Assembly: GCA_000226015.1 (NCBI GenBank)
Contig: JH154831.1
Span: 134,632 to 157,744, forward strand
Direction of reading: 5' to 3'
From: Mnemiopsis leidyi
Taxonomy: Eukaryota > Ctenophora > Tentaculata > Lobata > Bolinopsidae
DNA length: 23,113 nt
A program made the translations under genes and the position numbers. The stretch's first letter is position 1; every line of letters begins with the position of its first letter. Under the pieces are notes generated by a model. It saw nothing but the letters and a program-made list of their open reading frames with translations, searched no databases and was not told where the DNA came from. Positions 17,801 through 23,106 of the stretch are shown here, piece by piece.

Positions 17801-20650
17801 GGGAGGTCTCCTGTTTACTGAACCCCCGAACAGACTGATAATGGAGGAGACTCGTTGGGGGGTGTTCCAAAGTCCCTTGTCGTCGACACGGACATTGCCG
17901 TCTTCAGACACTGTCAGGTCTGCTGCGCCAGGGCCCGACATTCCGGACTTTTCTGGCTGTCGTGTTGTCTATCTGATTACTAAATCTACTGCTAACGGAG
18001 AAAGGAGATTTAAAAGGAAGGAGAATTCTTAGTTTGTAAACGTTAACACCGGTAATGAGGTGAGCTTTTAAAGTAGGCAGAATTATTTCTAAAGTAGGCA
18101 GAAATATTTCTAAACTAGGCAGAATTATTTCTAAAATAGGCAGAATTATTTCTAAAGTAGGCAGAATTATTTCTAAAATAGGCAGAATCATCATTTTTAA
18201 AGTAGGCAGAATTATTTCTAAAGTAGGCAGAATTATTTCTAAAGTAGGCAGAATTATTTCTAAACCAGGCAGAATCATTTTTAAGGTAGGTAAAATTAGT
18301 TCTAAAGTAGACATAAGCATTTTTAATGTAGGCATGAGAATCATCTTTAAAGTAACGTAGGCACAGCTAACTTTATCTTTAAGGTAGACAGAGCTAATTT
18401 TAAGATCGTCAATGTTTGTTTTAGAAAGCGATATTTACATTAACATTAATAAGTGACCACCAGCCAAATTGTATCTGGAGTCTTACATATAAAAAACCTA
18501 AATACTGGAATAAAAAAGCTGGAGTAAAGAAAGCTGGAGTAGAAAAAGTACCGGTCACATACAAAGTACGATAGGACTCAAGGAAACGCACAAGGGCAAA
18601 TAAAATATCACGAGTACTAGTCAACACTTATCTCAACGGTGTTTTTACGTTGAATAACACGTCTCACGAGGTATTTTTATCCTATAGTTTTTGCAAGAAA
18701 AGTTGAAGCAAATATAGCAGTAAGTAAAGAACGCGTGTTAGTACGGACAATGAGAAATACAGCTTTATACCAATCTGGCGCCTCCCTCTTCTCAACGTTT
18801 ATCGACATCTACATACGTCACACAACAGCGGTGTATTTTTTACCGATGTTACAACAGCCACACAGTTGCCAAAGTAAAGTAAGTAATGGGTGACAAATTT
18901 GGGCTTGTAAAAACGTGTATGGACCGCCGTCAGAAGATTCCGAAAAATGTAACGAAAAAATAAGAGCGATTAATAGGAATGCAAGCTTGACGCAATCTTT
19001 AAACTATGCAAATATTAGTGATCCAGAGCCAATAAATGCAGGTTCCCTCGCACCCCCTCATCGTAAAGAAGGTTACACGCAAACTATGAAAATTATCCTC
19101 CCGCACCGAGCCAGTCACGGCGCCTGAATCACCATTGCTGAGCTGTATACCGGGGTAATGTCGATACCTAAAATGACGGGGCAACATTCTTGAGATTAAG
19201 GGAAGTGATGGATTGCAAGGTAAACAGTGTGACACGAGTAAGGGAGAGTGAGTAATGTCCTGAAACATTGTTGTCGTGCAACACGAGTGGACGTGCGAGA
19301 GACGAAACATGACAGATGTACGTGATTTGAATATCTTACATTCCATCGGACTTCACGTGAAGCAGAATGTAAAGCAGCGTACAAACTCGAAAATCCTAAT
19401 TGATAAAGCAATATTATCGTTGTGTAAACATTATAGCCGGCTAAATAGCTATTGTGTAAGATCAAGTGTTTACAAACGAACCAGTTAAGGTGCTCAATTG
19501 GCCGCTTCAACTCAATGTTATTCGGTCTAAGCTTTGTGTCTCGAGAACTTAACCACAATAAATAATTAAACACTCCTCAGTGTAAGACTGATATAGGTGG
19601 CCAATTTGAACAATTGAACGTGACTTGTTTTCATGTGCTAATTGGAGATTACGATCAATGTGACAATGTAAAATTGGATCATGTAGGTCGGAAAAGAATG
19701 ACCTGCAAGAGGGGTCACTAACATCAAAAACTATCAATTTACCTAGTTAATTCTTAAAATTACTGCACCATGATCATGATATCATCATAATGAAACTTAA
19801 TTGAAAACAAGCTAAAGATTACCAATATAGGACAGACAAACTGAAGATTTAATAGGGACAATCACACAGCTAAAGGAAACTTTTAAATGGTGCTGTCATT
19901 GCTAGCTTGTTATCATCAGTTACAAGCTACAAACGATAATTCATTAGTCCCACAGTAAAATGAGTGTAAAACACAATTGTTTGCTTTACCTTGGATGATT
20001 ATAAATAAAGCCAATATATAGCTTGTTAGGGGCAGGTTGGTTGCTCGGTTACCCTATAGCGGTTTATAAATGACATCACTATACTCAGGAATTCCCGGTT
20101 TGTGAAGTGTAACACACTCGCGGTTTATTTTGTCGAAAATGTGTTTGAAGTCAATCAAAACTACAAATGGGGTGTTTTCAGAAAAAAATCGGGATTGTAG
20201 ATTGAATGCCTCGAACTTCAAGATTTTCCGAGTTTTAAAGTTGTCAATGATCAATCAGAATCACCAGCGGATTAAGGATTAAACACTGTACCAATTAGAA
20301 TCATCCAGTGTTAAATCATTACCCCAATTAATCACTTCGCCAGCACAATCAAAGTACCAGCTATCATGCGGCCCTTGTGTGATCCCGAGGAAAAGTTACC
20401 TCTTCGACAACTTTCTCCAAACATCAGGACTCCTCACCAGACCACCCTCTCCAGCAGCTGTCCCTGCTGGCTCCTCACCCTTCTCATCCCCCTTCAGTTC
20501 TACAACTCTAGCTGTCCGCTTCTTCGGTCCCCCAAACATCTCTATCATGGTGGAAACCCTCTTGGCAGAGTTCCAGTTTCCCTTCTTGTCGACCCTGATA
20601 TTTCCATCTGGAGAGACAGTTAAATCTGATCCTCGTCTAGGGTTGGACAT
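939..20650 (-). CDS. Giant AHNAK-like low-complexity repeat protein, multi-exon gene (whole coding span)
   Basis: One gene assembled from 18 shared exons plus one of two first exons. Every junction has AG/GT borders and matching phase. With the proximal first exon the joined coding length is 9353 bases, one short of a multiple of three. The missing base is localised to an A-run in the exon at 9060-10558, giving about 3117 residues once it is allowed for. The protein lacks a signal peptide and membrane segments. It alternates V/I-K-x-P-K type repeats, Gly-Phe or Gly-Ile linkers and Ser-Asp-Lys blocks. Repeats of this kind occur in AHNAK/desmoyokin scaffold proteins, which act at the cytoskeleton and membrane. 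No PDZ domain is seen here, so the similarity may be compositional. The SSSSDD(D/E)K blocks contain many CK2-type (S-x-x-D/E) sites. Function is unknown; a disordered intracellular scaffold is my inference. The exon structure is much more certain than the family name. Confidence 0.8.
1260..1700 (-). repeat. 111-base coding minisatellite, four copies
   Basis: Plus-strand ACTTCTGGGGCTTTCACAGC-type units recur with an exact 111-base spacing (for example 1390 and 1501), encoding 37 residues: DLDTDVAVKAPEVKTDAD plus IGGGIGGGFGLGGGIGG. The copies differ by scattered, mostly synonymous changes. Confidence 0.85.
3019..3345 (-). CDS. ADIDAPKAD-type exon, copy 2 (109 codons)
   Basis: Acceptor CCTAATTTTCAG and donor GTGAAG|GTAAGT, 327 bases, phase 0. 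It encodes ADIDAPKADVDADYDVRGPK, LDLKFPSFKFGGKGKVKKPK, GDVSGSLSGSGPDIKVKGPK and GDVDVDLKLGGGADIDVKAP, ending KVK. It is a paralogue of the exon at 3538-3954 with one fewer KADLDTDVKIGG unit, derived by exon duplication. Confidence 0.87.
3427..3484. repeat. Short AGAATTTTGTTG direct repeats in an intron
   Basis: Three copies of AGAATTTTGTTG spaced by 9-12 bases lie in the intron between the exons at 3019-3345 and 3538-3954. No other structure is seen there. Confidence 0.6.
3538..3954 (-). CDS. ADIDAPKAD-type exon, copy 1 (139 codons)
   Basis: Acceptor TATTGTTTCAG and donor GTCAAT|GTGAGA, 417 bases, phase 0 both sides. It starts ADIDAPKADVDLDANVDIKG, then SSFKFPKFKFGGKMKGPSFD, GDISGSLSGSGPDIKVKGPK, SPKGDVDVDLKLGGGADIDV-like and three KAPKADLDTDVKIGGDIDVK units in tandem (20 codons each). 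The FKFPKFKFGGK stretch alternates hydrophobic and basic residues as in AHNAK repeats. Confidence 0.87.
3955..4393 (-). other. Intron, nothing else recognised
   Basis: AT-rich intron with AG/GT borders between the 41-base adapter exon and the first ADIDAPKAD exon. No additional exon, repeat or mobile element is evident. Confidence 0.7.
4394..4434 (-). CDS. Phase-adapter microexon (phase 1 to phase 0), 41 bases
   Basis: Acceptor CTTTCCACAG and donor GTCGAG|GTCAGT enclose 41 bases encoding GGGVSSDISGPKVE with the split codon. The GPKV motif matches the neighbouring repeats. It enters in phase 1 and leaves in phase 0, which exactly reconciles the middle exon group with the last three exons. That fit is the main reason to accept so short an exon. 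Confidence 0.7.
4706..6181 (-). CDS. Large repeat exon: KGDADVDLKLKGDADIDVKD modules (492 codons)
   Basis: Acceptor CACTTTTACAG at 6182-6184 and a perfect GTAAGT donor below 4706; 1476 bases, phase 1 both sides. A second in-frame AG 12 bases further in (exon edge 6169) could serve as an alternative. After GGKAGGILPSPTADVNVADI the exon holds two tandem 594-base (198-codon) units plus a partial one. Each has SVKDPKVSGGFDINMPKIGF, GKKGDSSSSSDDEKKKKKGF, KGDADVDLKLKGDADIDVKD, PKIKVKADKPDADVKIKGPK and KVEGKGGFGFGFGG. The exon ends KSPKDHNLKIG. The IKGPKVKG motifs are the most AHNAK-like in the protein. Confidence 0.87.
4797..6110 (-). repeat. 594-base coding tandem repeat
   Basis: The segment reading TCTCCCTTCTTTCCTCCAAA on the plus strand occurs at 5407 and 6001, a spacing of 594 bases (198 codons). 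Shorter internal units carrying KGDADVDLKLKGDADIDVKD occur four times. All spacings keep the reading frame. Confidence 0.85.
6182..6772 (-). other. Intron, nothing else recognised
   Basis: Intron of 591 bases between repeat exons. Short open frames on both strands here have no repeat-protein composition or bordering splice sites in phase, and I see no coding content. Confidence 0.7.
6773..7015 (-). CDS. Duplicated repeat exon, copy 1 (81 codons)
   Basis: Acceptor CGCTTTTCAG and donor ATATCG|GTAAGC, 243 bases, phase 1. It encodes GGDIDIDVDKPKGGFGFGFG, a GDSSSSDDDKKKKKK block, GPDVDLKVKADADVDIPEPE and VKVKADVPDVNIG. It is four codons shorter than its neighbours because it ends before the extra DLDVKA segment and uses a different donor. 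The downstream intron shares only its first portion with the other copies. Confidence 0.86.
7483..7737 (-). CDS. Duplicated repeat exon, copy 2 (85 codons)
   Basis: Acceptor CGCTTTTCAG and donor GCAG|GTACCA, 255 bases, phase 1. The protein is almost the same as that of the preceding copy; the last codons change to DLDVNA, and synonymous differences are few. An exact shared donor context (GCAG|GTACCAAATAAG) extends the identity into the intron. Confidence 0.87.
8070..8324 (-). CDS. Duplicated repeat exon, copy 3 (85 codons)
   Basis: Acceptor GCTTTACAG and donor GCAG|GTACCA, 255 bases, phase 1. It encodes GGDIDIDVDKPKGGFGFGFG, a GDSSSSDDDKKKKKK block, FGFGGKGPDVDLKVKADADV and VPEPKVKVKADVPDADLDVK. 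It is nearly identical to the exon at 7483-7737, and the flanking introns are near-identical too, showing recent tandem duplication of an exon plus intron unit of about 570-590 bases. Confidence 0.87.
8640..8912 (-). CDS. Duplicated repeat exon, copy 4 of the GGDIDIDV family (91 codons)
   Basis: Acceptor CTTTTATCAG and donor AAAGCAG|GTACCA, 273 bases, phase 1. It reads GGDIDIDVDKPKGGFGFGFGG, a KKKGDSTSSDDDKKKKKK block, GGFGFGFGGKAKGDIDVPDV, VKADADVDVPEPKVKVKADV and PDADLDVKAG. It is related to the exons ending at 8324, 7737 and 7015 but carries a six-codon insertion (KAKGDI region) and more substitutions, so it is the most divergent of the upstream copies. Confidence 0.85.
9060..10558 (-). 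CDS. Large repeat exon with a one-base frameshift (about 500 codons)
   Basis: Acceptor CATTTTACAG and donor GCAG|GTAGAG are clear, yet the length is 1499 where the phase-1 series needs 1500. The frame entering from the acceptor reads GGSVDADVDIKKPKAKGGF and GFGFGGN, then degenerates at the T-run 10477-10481 of the plus strand and reaches a stop. The downstream frame resumes at once with SGSSSSSSDDSKKKKKKGGF and stays open to the donor. Its first upstream codons contain TAA at 10480-10482. Most likely one A is missing from the coding-strand homopolymer, by assembly error or as a real indel allele. The rest holds two 639-base (213-codon) near-copies with GGHSSSD, KKKKSSFRFGLGGKGKAGID and PEPEVKVKADVPDVDIGGG. 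Confidence 0.75.
9195..10440 (-). repeat. 639-base coding tandem repeat
   Basis: Plus-strand CAGGGGTATCAATACCCGC occurs at 9201 and 9840, a spacing of 639 bases (213 codons). The two units cover the KSSFRFGLGGKGKAGID module and the following PEPEVKVKADVP modules. Confidence 0.85.
10559..10824 (-). other. Intron, nothing else recognised
   Basis: Intron between the frameshifted exon and the 1248-base exon. It contains no recognisable feature beyond its splice borders. Confidence 0.65.
10825..12072 (-). CDS. Large repeat exon: KKKKK-S-D blocks and VPEPEVKVKA repeats (416 codons)
   Basis: Acceptor TATTTTACAG and donor GATATTG|GTAGGT bound 1248 bases, phase 1 both sides. Order: GADISVPDAEVNAPNVDGGG, a hydrophobic patch GILGAFGFGGKKKKKS, Ser/Asp/Lys block, GGFGFGFGGKADVDVPDVDL, then five or more PEPEVKVKAEVPDVDIGGG modules separated by IGGG runs, further KKKKKS and KKKKKKGG blocks, and an end with VPEPDVKVDAGLPDVDIG. 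Copies are diverged at the nucleotide level yet keep the protein pattern, which suggests selection on the motif. Confidence 0.85.
12073..12601 (-). other. Intron with a fragment of a dispersed repeat
   Basis: Most of this intron is anonymous. Positions 12487-12530 contain GTCGTCCTGCCCAAGAACAT followed by CGTGCCCCA, which recurs near 14514-14545 in another intron. After it, 12528-12568 carries three short CCATTTATCTTAT-type repeats. Confidence 0.6.
12602..12790 (-). CDS. Acidic repeat exon (63 codons)
   Basis: Acceptor TTGTTTTACAG and donor ATCG|GTAAGT give 189 bases in phase 1. It starts DADVSVPEADINAEVEIPDV, then DIGGGIGAGISLG, an acidic insert with DLSADEIAPPE, and VKAEVPDVDLSGGIG. The opening resembles that of the next exon (GADISVPDAEVNAP), so the two share ancestry by exon duplication. 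Confidence 0.8.
13021..13044 (-). CDS. Glycine-rich microexon, 24 bases
   Basis: Acceptor TGAATTTCAG and donor GG|GTGAGT enclose 24 bases, phase 1 on both sides. With the split codons it encodes AGDIGGGLG, exactly in the style of the neighbouring DIGGG repeats. Strong donor, matching phase and matching composition support it, but with so few codons it could also be a rarely used cassette. Confidence 0.6.
13292..13903 (-). CDS. Glycine-rich GGG-I repeat exon (204 codons)
   Basis: Acceptor CTGTTTTTCAG follows base 13904; donor GACATAG|GTATTT lies at 13292, phase 1. It opens as GLSLGLGGGADVDVGAEGG, passes through Gly/Leu/Ala stretches (GGGGGLGGGLGGGLDVGGG), then repeats VPEPEVxVxADVPDVDIGGG followed by tandem IGGG units. 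The acidic PEPE segments and Gly linkers alternate regularly. The GGG-I runs are encoded by GGN codons with varied third bases, so they are not a pure microsatellite. Confidence 0.8.
14057..14145 (-). CDS. Ser/Asp plus poly-Lys adapter exon (phase 2 to phase 1), 89 bases
   Basis: Acceptor TTCCTTTCAG precedes T14145 and a perfect GTAAGT donor follows T14057. It encodes SSSSSSGSGSDDSKKKKKKK and further Lys ending KGG, then one base T that joins TC of the next exon to give Phe, which continues the GGFG linker motif. Its length is not a multiple of three. It is the sole connector between the phase-2 cassette group and the phase-1 repeat group, so skipping it would break the frame. Confidence 0.75.
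14261..14394. repeat. Intronic tandem repeat, about 52-64 bases, three partial copies
   Basis: ACGAAATATCACAGGCACAT followed by TACAGTTA and GAGCCTATTTTC recurs at about 14269, 14324 and 14370. The last copy is truncated. It lies between the poly-Ser microexon and the adapter exon. Confidence 0.75.
14434..14460 (-). CDS. Poly-Ser microexon, 27 bases
   Basis: Acceptor GTTAAATTTCAG precedes T14460 and donor TCAAG|GTCTGA follows G14434. Phase is 2 on both sides. All eight complete codons are Ser, in both TCN and AGY forms, and the split codons also give Ser. The donor GTCTGA is weaker than the others. The exon is supported mainly by phase agreement and composition, and may be alternatively spliced. 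Confidence 0.55.
14505..14710. mobile_element. Candidate non-autonomous repeat element enclosing the telomere-like tract
   Basis: Left part GTCGTCCCATGCCCCAGAAC (14514 on) and the reverse complement of the right part (GACGTCCTGCCCCAGAGCAC, right end near 14700) are similar, giving imperfect inverted ends about 200 bases apart. A related segment is present at 12487-12530. No transposase is encoded. The class is not assigned, and a MITE is one possibility. Confidence 0.4.
14576..14625. repeat. Interstitial telomere-like (CCCTAA)n tract
   Basis: Degenerate CCCTAA units (TTAGGG on the reverse strand): about seven hexamers, several imperfect. It lies inside an intron and is flanked by two partial inverted copies of a GC-richer dispersed repeat, so insertion with that element or repair-associated capture is possible. 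Confidence 0.8.
14898..14969 (-). CDS. Lys-rich and poly-Ser short exon (24 codons)
   Basis: Acceptor TTTCTCACAG and donor AG|GTAATT bound a 72-base exon, phase 2 on both sides. It reads NKKKKKKRKKKSSKSSSSSS after a junction Asp formed with the preceding GA. The dense Lys run looks like a nuclear localisation or acidic-partner binding patch (inference). It is symmetric and so skippable without a frameshift. Confidence 0.7.
14970..16755 (-). other. Long intron
   Basis: It separates the Lys-rich exon from the Ser/Arg-rich cassette exon. Apart from the 63-base tandem repeat near 15501-15690 I see no gene, RNA or mobile element. Confidence 0.65.
15501..15690. repeat. 63-base tandem repeat, about three copies
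   Basis: GTGTAGACAAGCCAATATAA starts at 15501, 15554 and 15617. The last spacing is 63 bases and the first is 53, because ACTTCAGTAA is absent from the first copy. A degenerate fourth start is at 15680. Confidence 0.9.
16756..16896 (-). CDS. Ser/Arg/Lys-rich cassette exon (47 codons)
   Basis: Acceptor CTCTCCGCAG precedes T16896 and donor GA|GTAAGT follows A16756. Phase is 2 on both sides and the length of 141 is a multiple of three, so it can be skipped in frame. It encodes EEKKRSSSSEKKKERKSRSK, then mixed Ser runs with KSRSSKSSE. The composition resembles an RS-type, highly phosphorylatable and NLS-like segment. Ser uses both TCN and AGY codons. Confidence 0.75.
16897..17708 (-). other. Intron downstream of the proximal first exon
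   Basis: No coding content. It contains a 29-base direct duplication at 17437-17494 (GCACGTCATCATTAATATGA type). It begins at the phase-2 donor GTATAAC and ends at the CTCTCCGCAG acceptor. Confidence 0.65.
17709..17941 (-). CDS. Alternative first coding exon (proximal), 77 codons
   Basis: It starts at ATG 17941 (reverse strand) with G at -3 and an in-frame TAG nine codons upstream at 17969-17971. It ends TTA AG|GTATAAC, again phase 2 with AG, so it joins the same downstream exon as the distal version and gives Ser at the junction. The start MSGPGAAD has no signal peptide. The conserved block DLTVSxDGNxRVDxKGxWN...RVSxxIxxFGG is followed by a Pro/Arg stretch (NRRPPPPR) and a Gly/Lys/Ala tail unlike that of the other first exon. 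Because it has its own start and an upstream stop, and no acceptor is needed, it is read as an alternative promoter product, not an internal exon. A 21-bp minisatellite begins about 130 bases upstream. Confidence 0.75.
18069..18350. repeat. 21-base minisatellite, about 13 copies, just upstream of the proximal first exon
   Basis: The unit TAAAGTAGGCAGAATTATTTC is repeated with a 21-base period. Copies near 18180-18200 and beyond 18270 are degenerate or slightly longer. The 21-base period leaves an open frame on the reverse strand by arithmetic alone, so that frame is not evidence of coding. Confidence 0.9.
20054..20200 (-). mobile_element. Fragment of a LINE-type reverse transcriptase
   Basis: The reverse strand translates to a stretch containing FVVLIDFKHIFDKINRECV, then GIPEYSDVI. 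This matches the conserved early part of non-LTR reverse transcriptases (pattern IDFxKAFDxxxRE...GIPE). It is followed by a stop, and the catalytic YxDD region is not visible, so this is a truncated, decayed copy of some 50 residues. The clade cannot be assigned from so little sequence. Confidence 0.5.
20400..20650 (-). CDS. Alternative first coding exon (distal), 83 codons
   Basis: It starts at ATG 20650 (reverse strand) with G at -3, and an in-frame TAG lies 12 codons upstream at 20684-20686, so this is the first Met of the exon. It ends AAG AG|GTAAC, leaving two bases (phase 2), which the T that opens the exon ending at 16896 completes to Ser. The N terminus MSNPRRGS is not a signal peptide. 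It carries DLTVSxDGNxRVDxKGxWN followed by RVSxxIxxFGG, shared with the proximal first exon at 17709-17941, then a basic, Gly/Glu-rich tail. Across 33 aligned residues of this segment 22 are identical. The motif is not one I recognise from a named domain. A TATA-like box lies about 330 bases upstream. Confidence 0.75.
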
Positions 20651-20982
20651 GTCCCCGAGTGTGTGTGCCCTCTGTGCTGGGCCCTATTTGGTACTTGGTG
20701 TGGTATGGTTAGATAAGCTTTGTTTACAGCAGAATTTAGAGCTCGTTGTCAGGCATTTCTGGGGAATTATGGTAGCAACTTTTTTACAACACGTGTTAGC
20801 AATTCAATATAAGATGATCGGTTGTTTAGTAACTAACTTGTCATCGGTCAATCGGTGTCGCAGACTTAAAAAAATCTGCAACCATTTCTTAAAAATGCTA
20901 CATGGAGCAAATGTGAAGTAAGTAGACCTTCTTGTGATTCAAACGCTTACTATCACAAAATTACACGGTCGAGCGGCCGATG

Positions 20983-20990
20983 TATTTATA
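20983..20990 (-). promoter_or_regulatory. TATA-like box upstream of the distal first exon
   Basis: The reverse strand reads TATAAATA about 330 bases upstream of ATG 20650. If used, transcription would begin near 20950-20960 and the 5' UTR would be about 300 bases. AT-rich surroundings make chance occurrence possible. Confidence 0.35.
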
Positions 20991-22131
20991 AACAATTAAA
21001 TATAGATTGTAGCGGCTTAGTGTCAAATATGTGGGAATGTACAGTTTCAATCCTCATCAAGAACTAAACTGGCCAGTCTTTCATGTTGCCCATCTTCGAA
21101 ACAAAGAGGTGGGCGTGTAAAGAAGTATTTGCAGAGTCAAGCTCTAAACGGAGCCCACACTCCAGCTCCTCGAATATAGCAAACAAAACACGAGCCACGT
21201 AGTGGTGGACGCCGGTCCGTCGCCGGACGCCATGACCGGCGTGCGAAGCTTCATCCTCGTTACTTAGCAAGACAATCACAGCTTCAAAACCGATACAAAT
21301 TCAAACCTTAGACAGTTCCAGAAAAACTAAATTCTTGCTCCCAGGAGACAATGAAATAAGCGATGACCAGGCCAGGTGAGCAACTGATCTAACATTCAGC
21401 AAACCGAGGATTACTCGTAGTTGGGGGTCAAATTTCCCTGCCGCCACTCACCACCATTACCTTTAATTCAATCTCTGTAAAAATAGCTCAAATTCTTGTG
21501 TGGAGGTCGGTGGGAAGTGGCCGAGGTGTTCAGACCGACACCAGACCTGTTTTGCAGCTGGTCCAACTCGGACCATTAAGTCAGAAACATTACCTAGTTT
21601 TTCTTTCTTATTAAGAAGCTCTAGCTGTAGACTTACAAATTAACAGCATGTGCCGGGTGTTTTAGCCATTACGGTGCTAACTTTATTTCTCAAATCCAGG
21701 CCCACACTTATAGTACACGTCCGCTATAATACGTCAGATCATCATAGGATGAATCCTACATTCGCTTTGTCCGACCGGATAATCCAATTCTCCTCTCTTA
21801 ACGATTGAATTATCAGAATAACTAAATCTAATACCCAGTGCTGAAACGTAGCGCTCGACTATATATCCTATCCTGAATTCCTCAAATTCCTACAGTAAAA
21901 ACCGACAAATATATAAAATCTGTAGTCCGGTAAAAACGCAGGAACAACGCTAGTGTAAGTAAAAAATGCGACTCTGAGAGACAGAAAGGACTTCGAGACT
22001 TTAGGACACAACGTAGCCTGCTTGCTCTGCATGCGAACTCCATTACAGCCAGCACATTCTGGAACACAGCCACTAACTCGATAGAAGAGGGAGACAAGAG
22101 GTGCCGCACGATCACGGGGCTGATAATGTTA

Positions 22132-22595
22132 AACGGGAAAACGGAGCTTGTTTTTAACCGGAAACGAGGAGCTTGTATGTTTAAACGGAGCTTGTATGTT
22201 AACCGGAAACGATGAGCTTGTATGTTAACCGGCAAGACAGAGCTTGTATGTTGACCGGAATTACAGAGTTTTCATGTCAACCGGAAAAACAAAGCTCGCA
22301 TGTTAACCGGAAACGAGGAGCTTGTATGTTAACTGGAATTACAGAGCTTTTATCTTAACCTTTAAAATGGAAATTGTATGTTGACCGTAATTTCAGAGTT
22401 TTTATGTTAACGAAGCTTGTATGTTGACCGGAAAAACGAAGCTTGTATGTTAACCGGAAAAACGAAGCTTGTATGTTAACCGGAAAAACGGAGCTTGTAT
22501 TTTAACCGGAAAAACTGAGTTTGTCTGTTAACCGGAAAAACAGAGCTTGTCTGTTAACCGAAAGAACGAAGCTTGTATTTTAACCGGAAAACACA
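22132..22595. repeat. 26-base minisatellite, roughly 17 copies
   Basis: The unit AAGCTTGTATGTTAACCGG plus AAAAACG recurs, with exact 26-base spacing at 22413, 22439 and 22465. Outer copies are degenerate and some are shortened. Many copies carry a GTTAACCGG core, with AAGCTT or GAGCTT beside it. Confidence 0.9.
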
Positions 22596-23084
22596 GAAAT
22601 TCAGGAGTTGGGACGTGATCCACTCTACTGCTGGGAGGAGAAGGTTCTATTTTTGGGAGTTTAGTTGTCCGAAAAGAGGATTAAATCTAATTTCCTAGTG
22701 AGCAAAGGAGGGACCTAGTTTTCGGCAGTCTGGAATAATTGACCGTCTATATCGTTGAATTCATCTTCATTTGGCATATTCATTGGCAAGAATGTGTTCA
22801 AAACGATTCATGCAAAACTTACATAATTGATGGCTGTGTTCAGATTCGGTTAAAAAAATTGTTCGATGGATTAAAACCTAAAATAGGAACTGCGTTATTA
22901 TGAACAAGGGGCCAGGATAATTTCCCTGCCACAGAATAACAAATCCTGTACTACAAGTTCTCTACATCCCCAGTACACATTAACCGCAACAAAAACACCT
23001 CAGTCAGGCTAATTGACAAAGAGGTCTAAACAAAGCCTACTCCCAGACTCTTGCCCGTGTTGAACCGGTGGCTGGGTAGTTGGG

Positions 23085-23106
23085 TCTCTCTCTCTCTCTC
23101 TCTCTC
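23085..23106. repeat. (TC)11 microsatellite
   Basis: Uninterrupted TC dinucleotides near the right edge of the window. Confidence 0.95.

Larger units (their letters stand above)
17942..20399 (-). other. Interval between the two alternative first exons
   Basis: It is intronic for transcripts that start distally, and promoter plus 5' UTR for those that start proximally. It contains the 21-base minisatellite and a LINE reverse-transcriptase remnant. No further exon with convincing borders and composition was found, and no clean TATA box was identified for the proximal start. Confidence 0.55.

Noticed and set aside
17904-18344. 146-codon reverse-strand frame with LPTLEII repeats
   Set aside because: It results from a 21-base minisatellite whose period is a multiple of three. 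It overlaps the proximal first exon in another frame and lacks a supporting start or splice signal.
939-20650. Secreted biomineralisation or silk-like protein
   Set aside because: The Gly/Asp/Ser/Lys composition could suggest it, but neither first exon encodes a signal peptide.
21064-21279. 71-codon reverse-strand frame in a GC-rich patch
   Set aside because: No recognisable family and no splice or promoter support. The GC-rich palindromic patch alone can keep it open.
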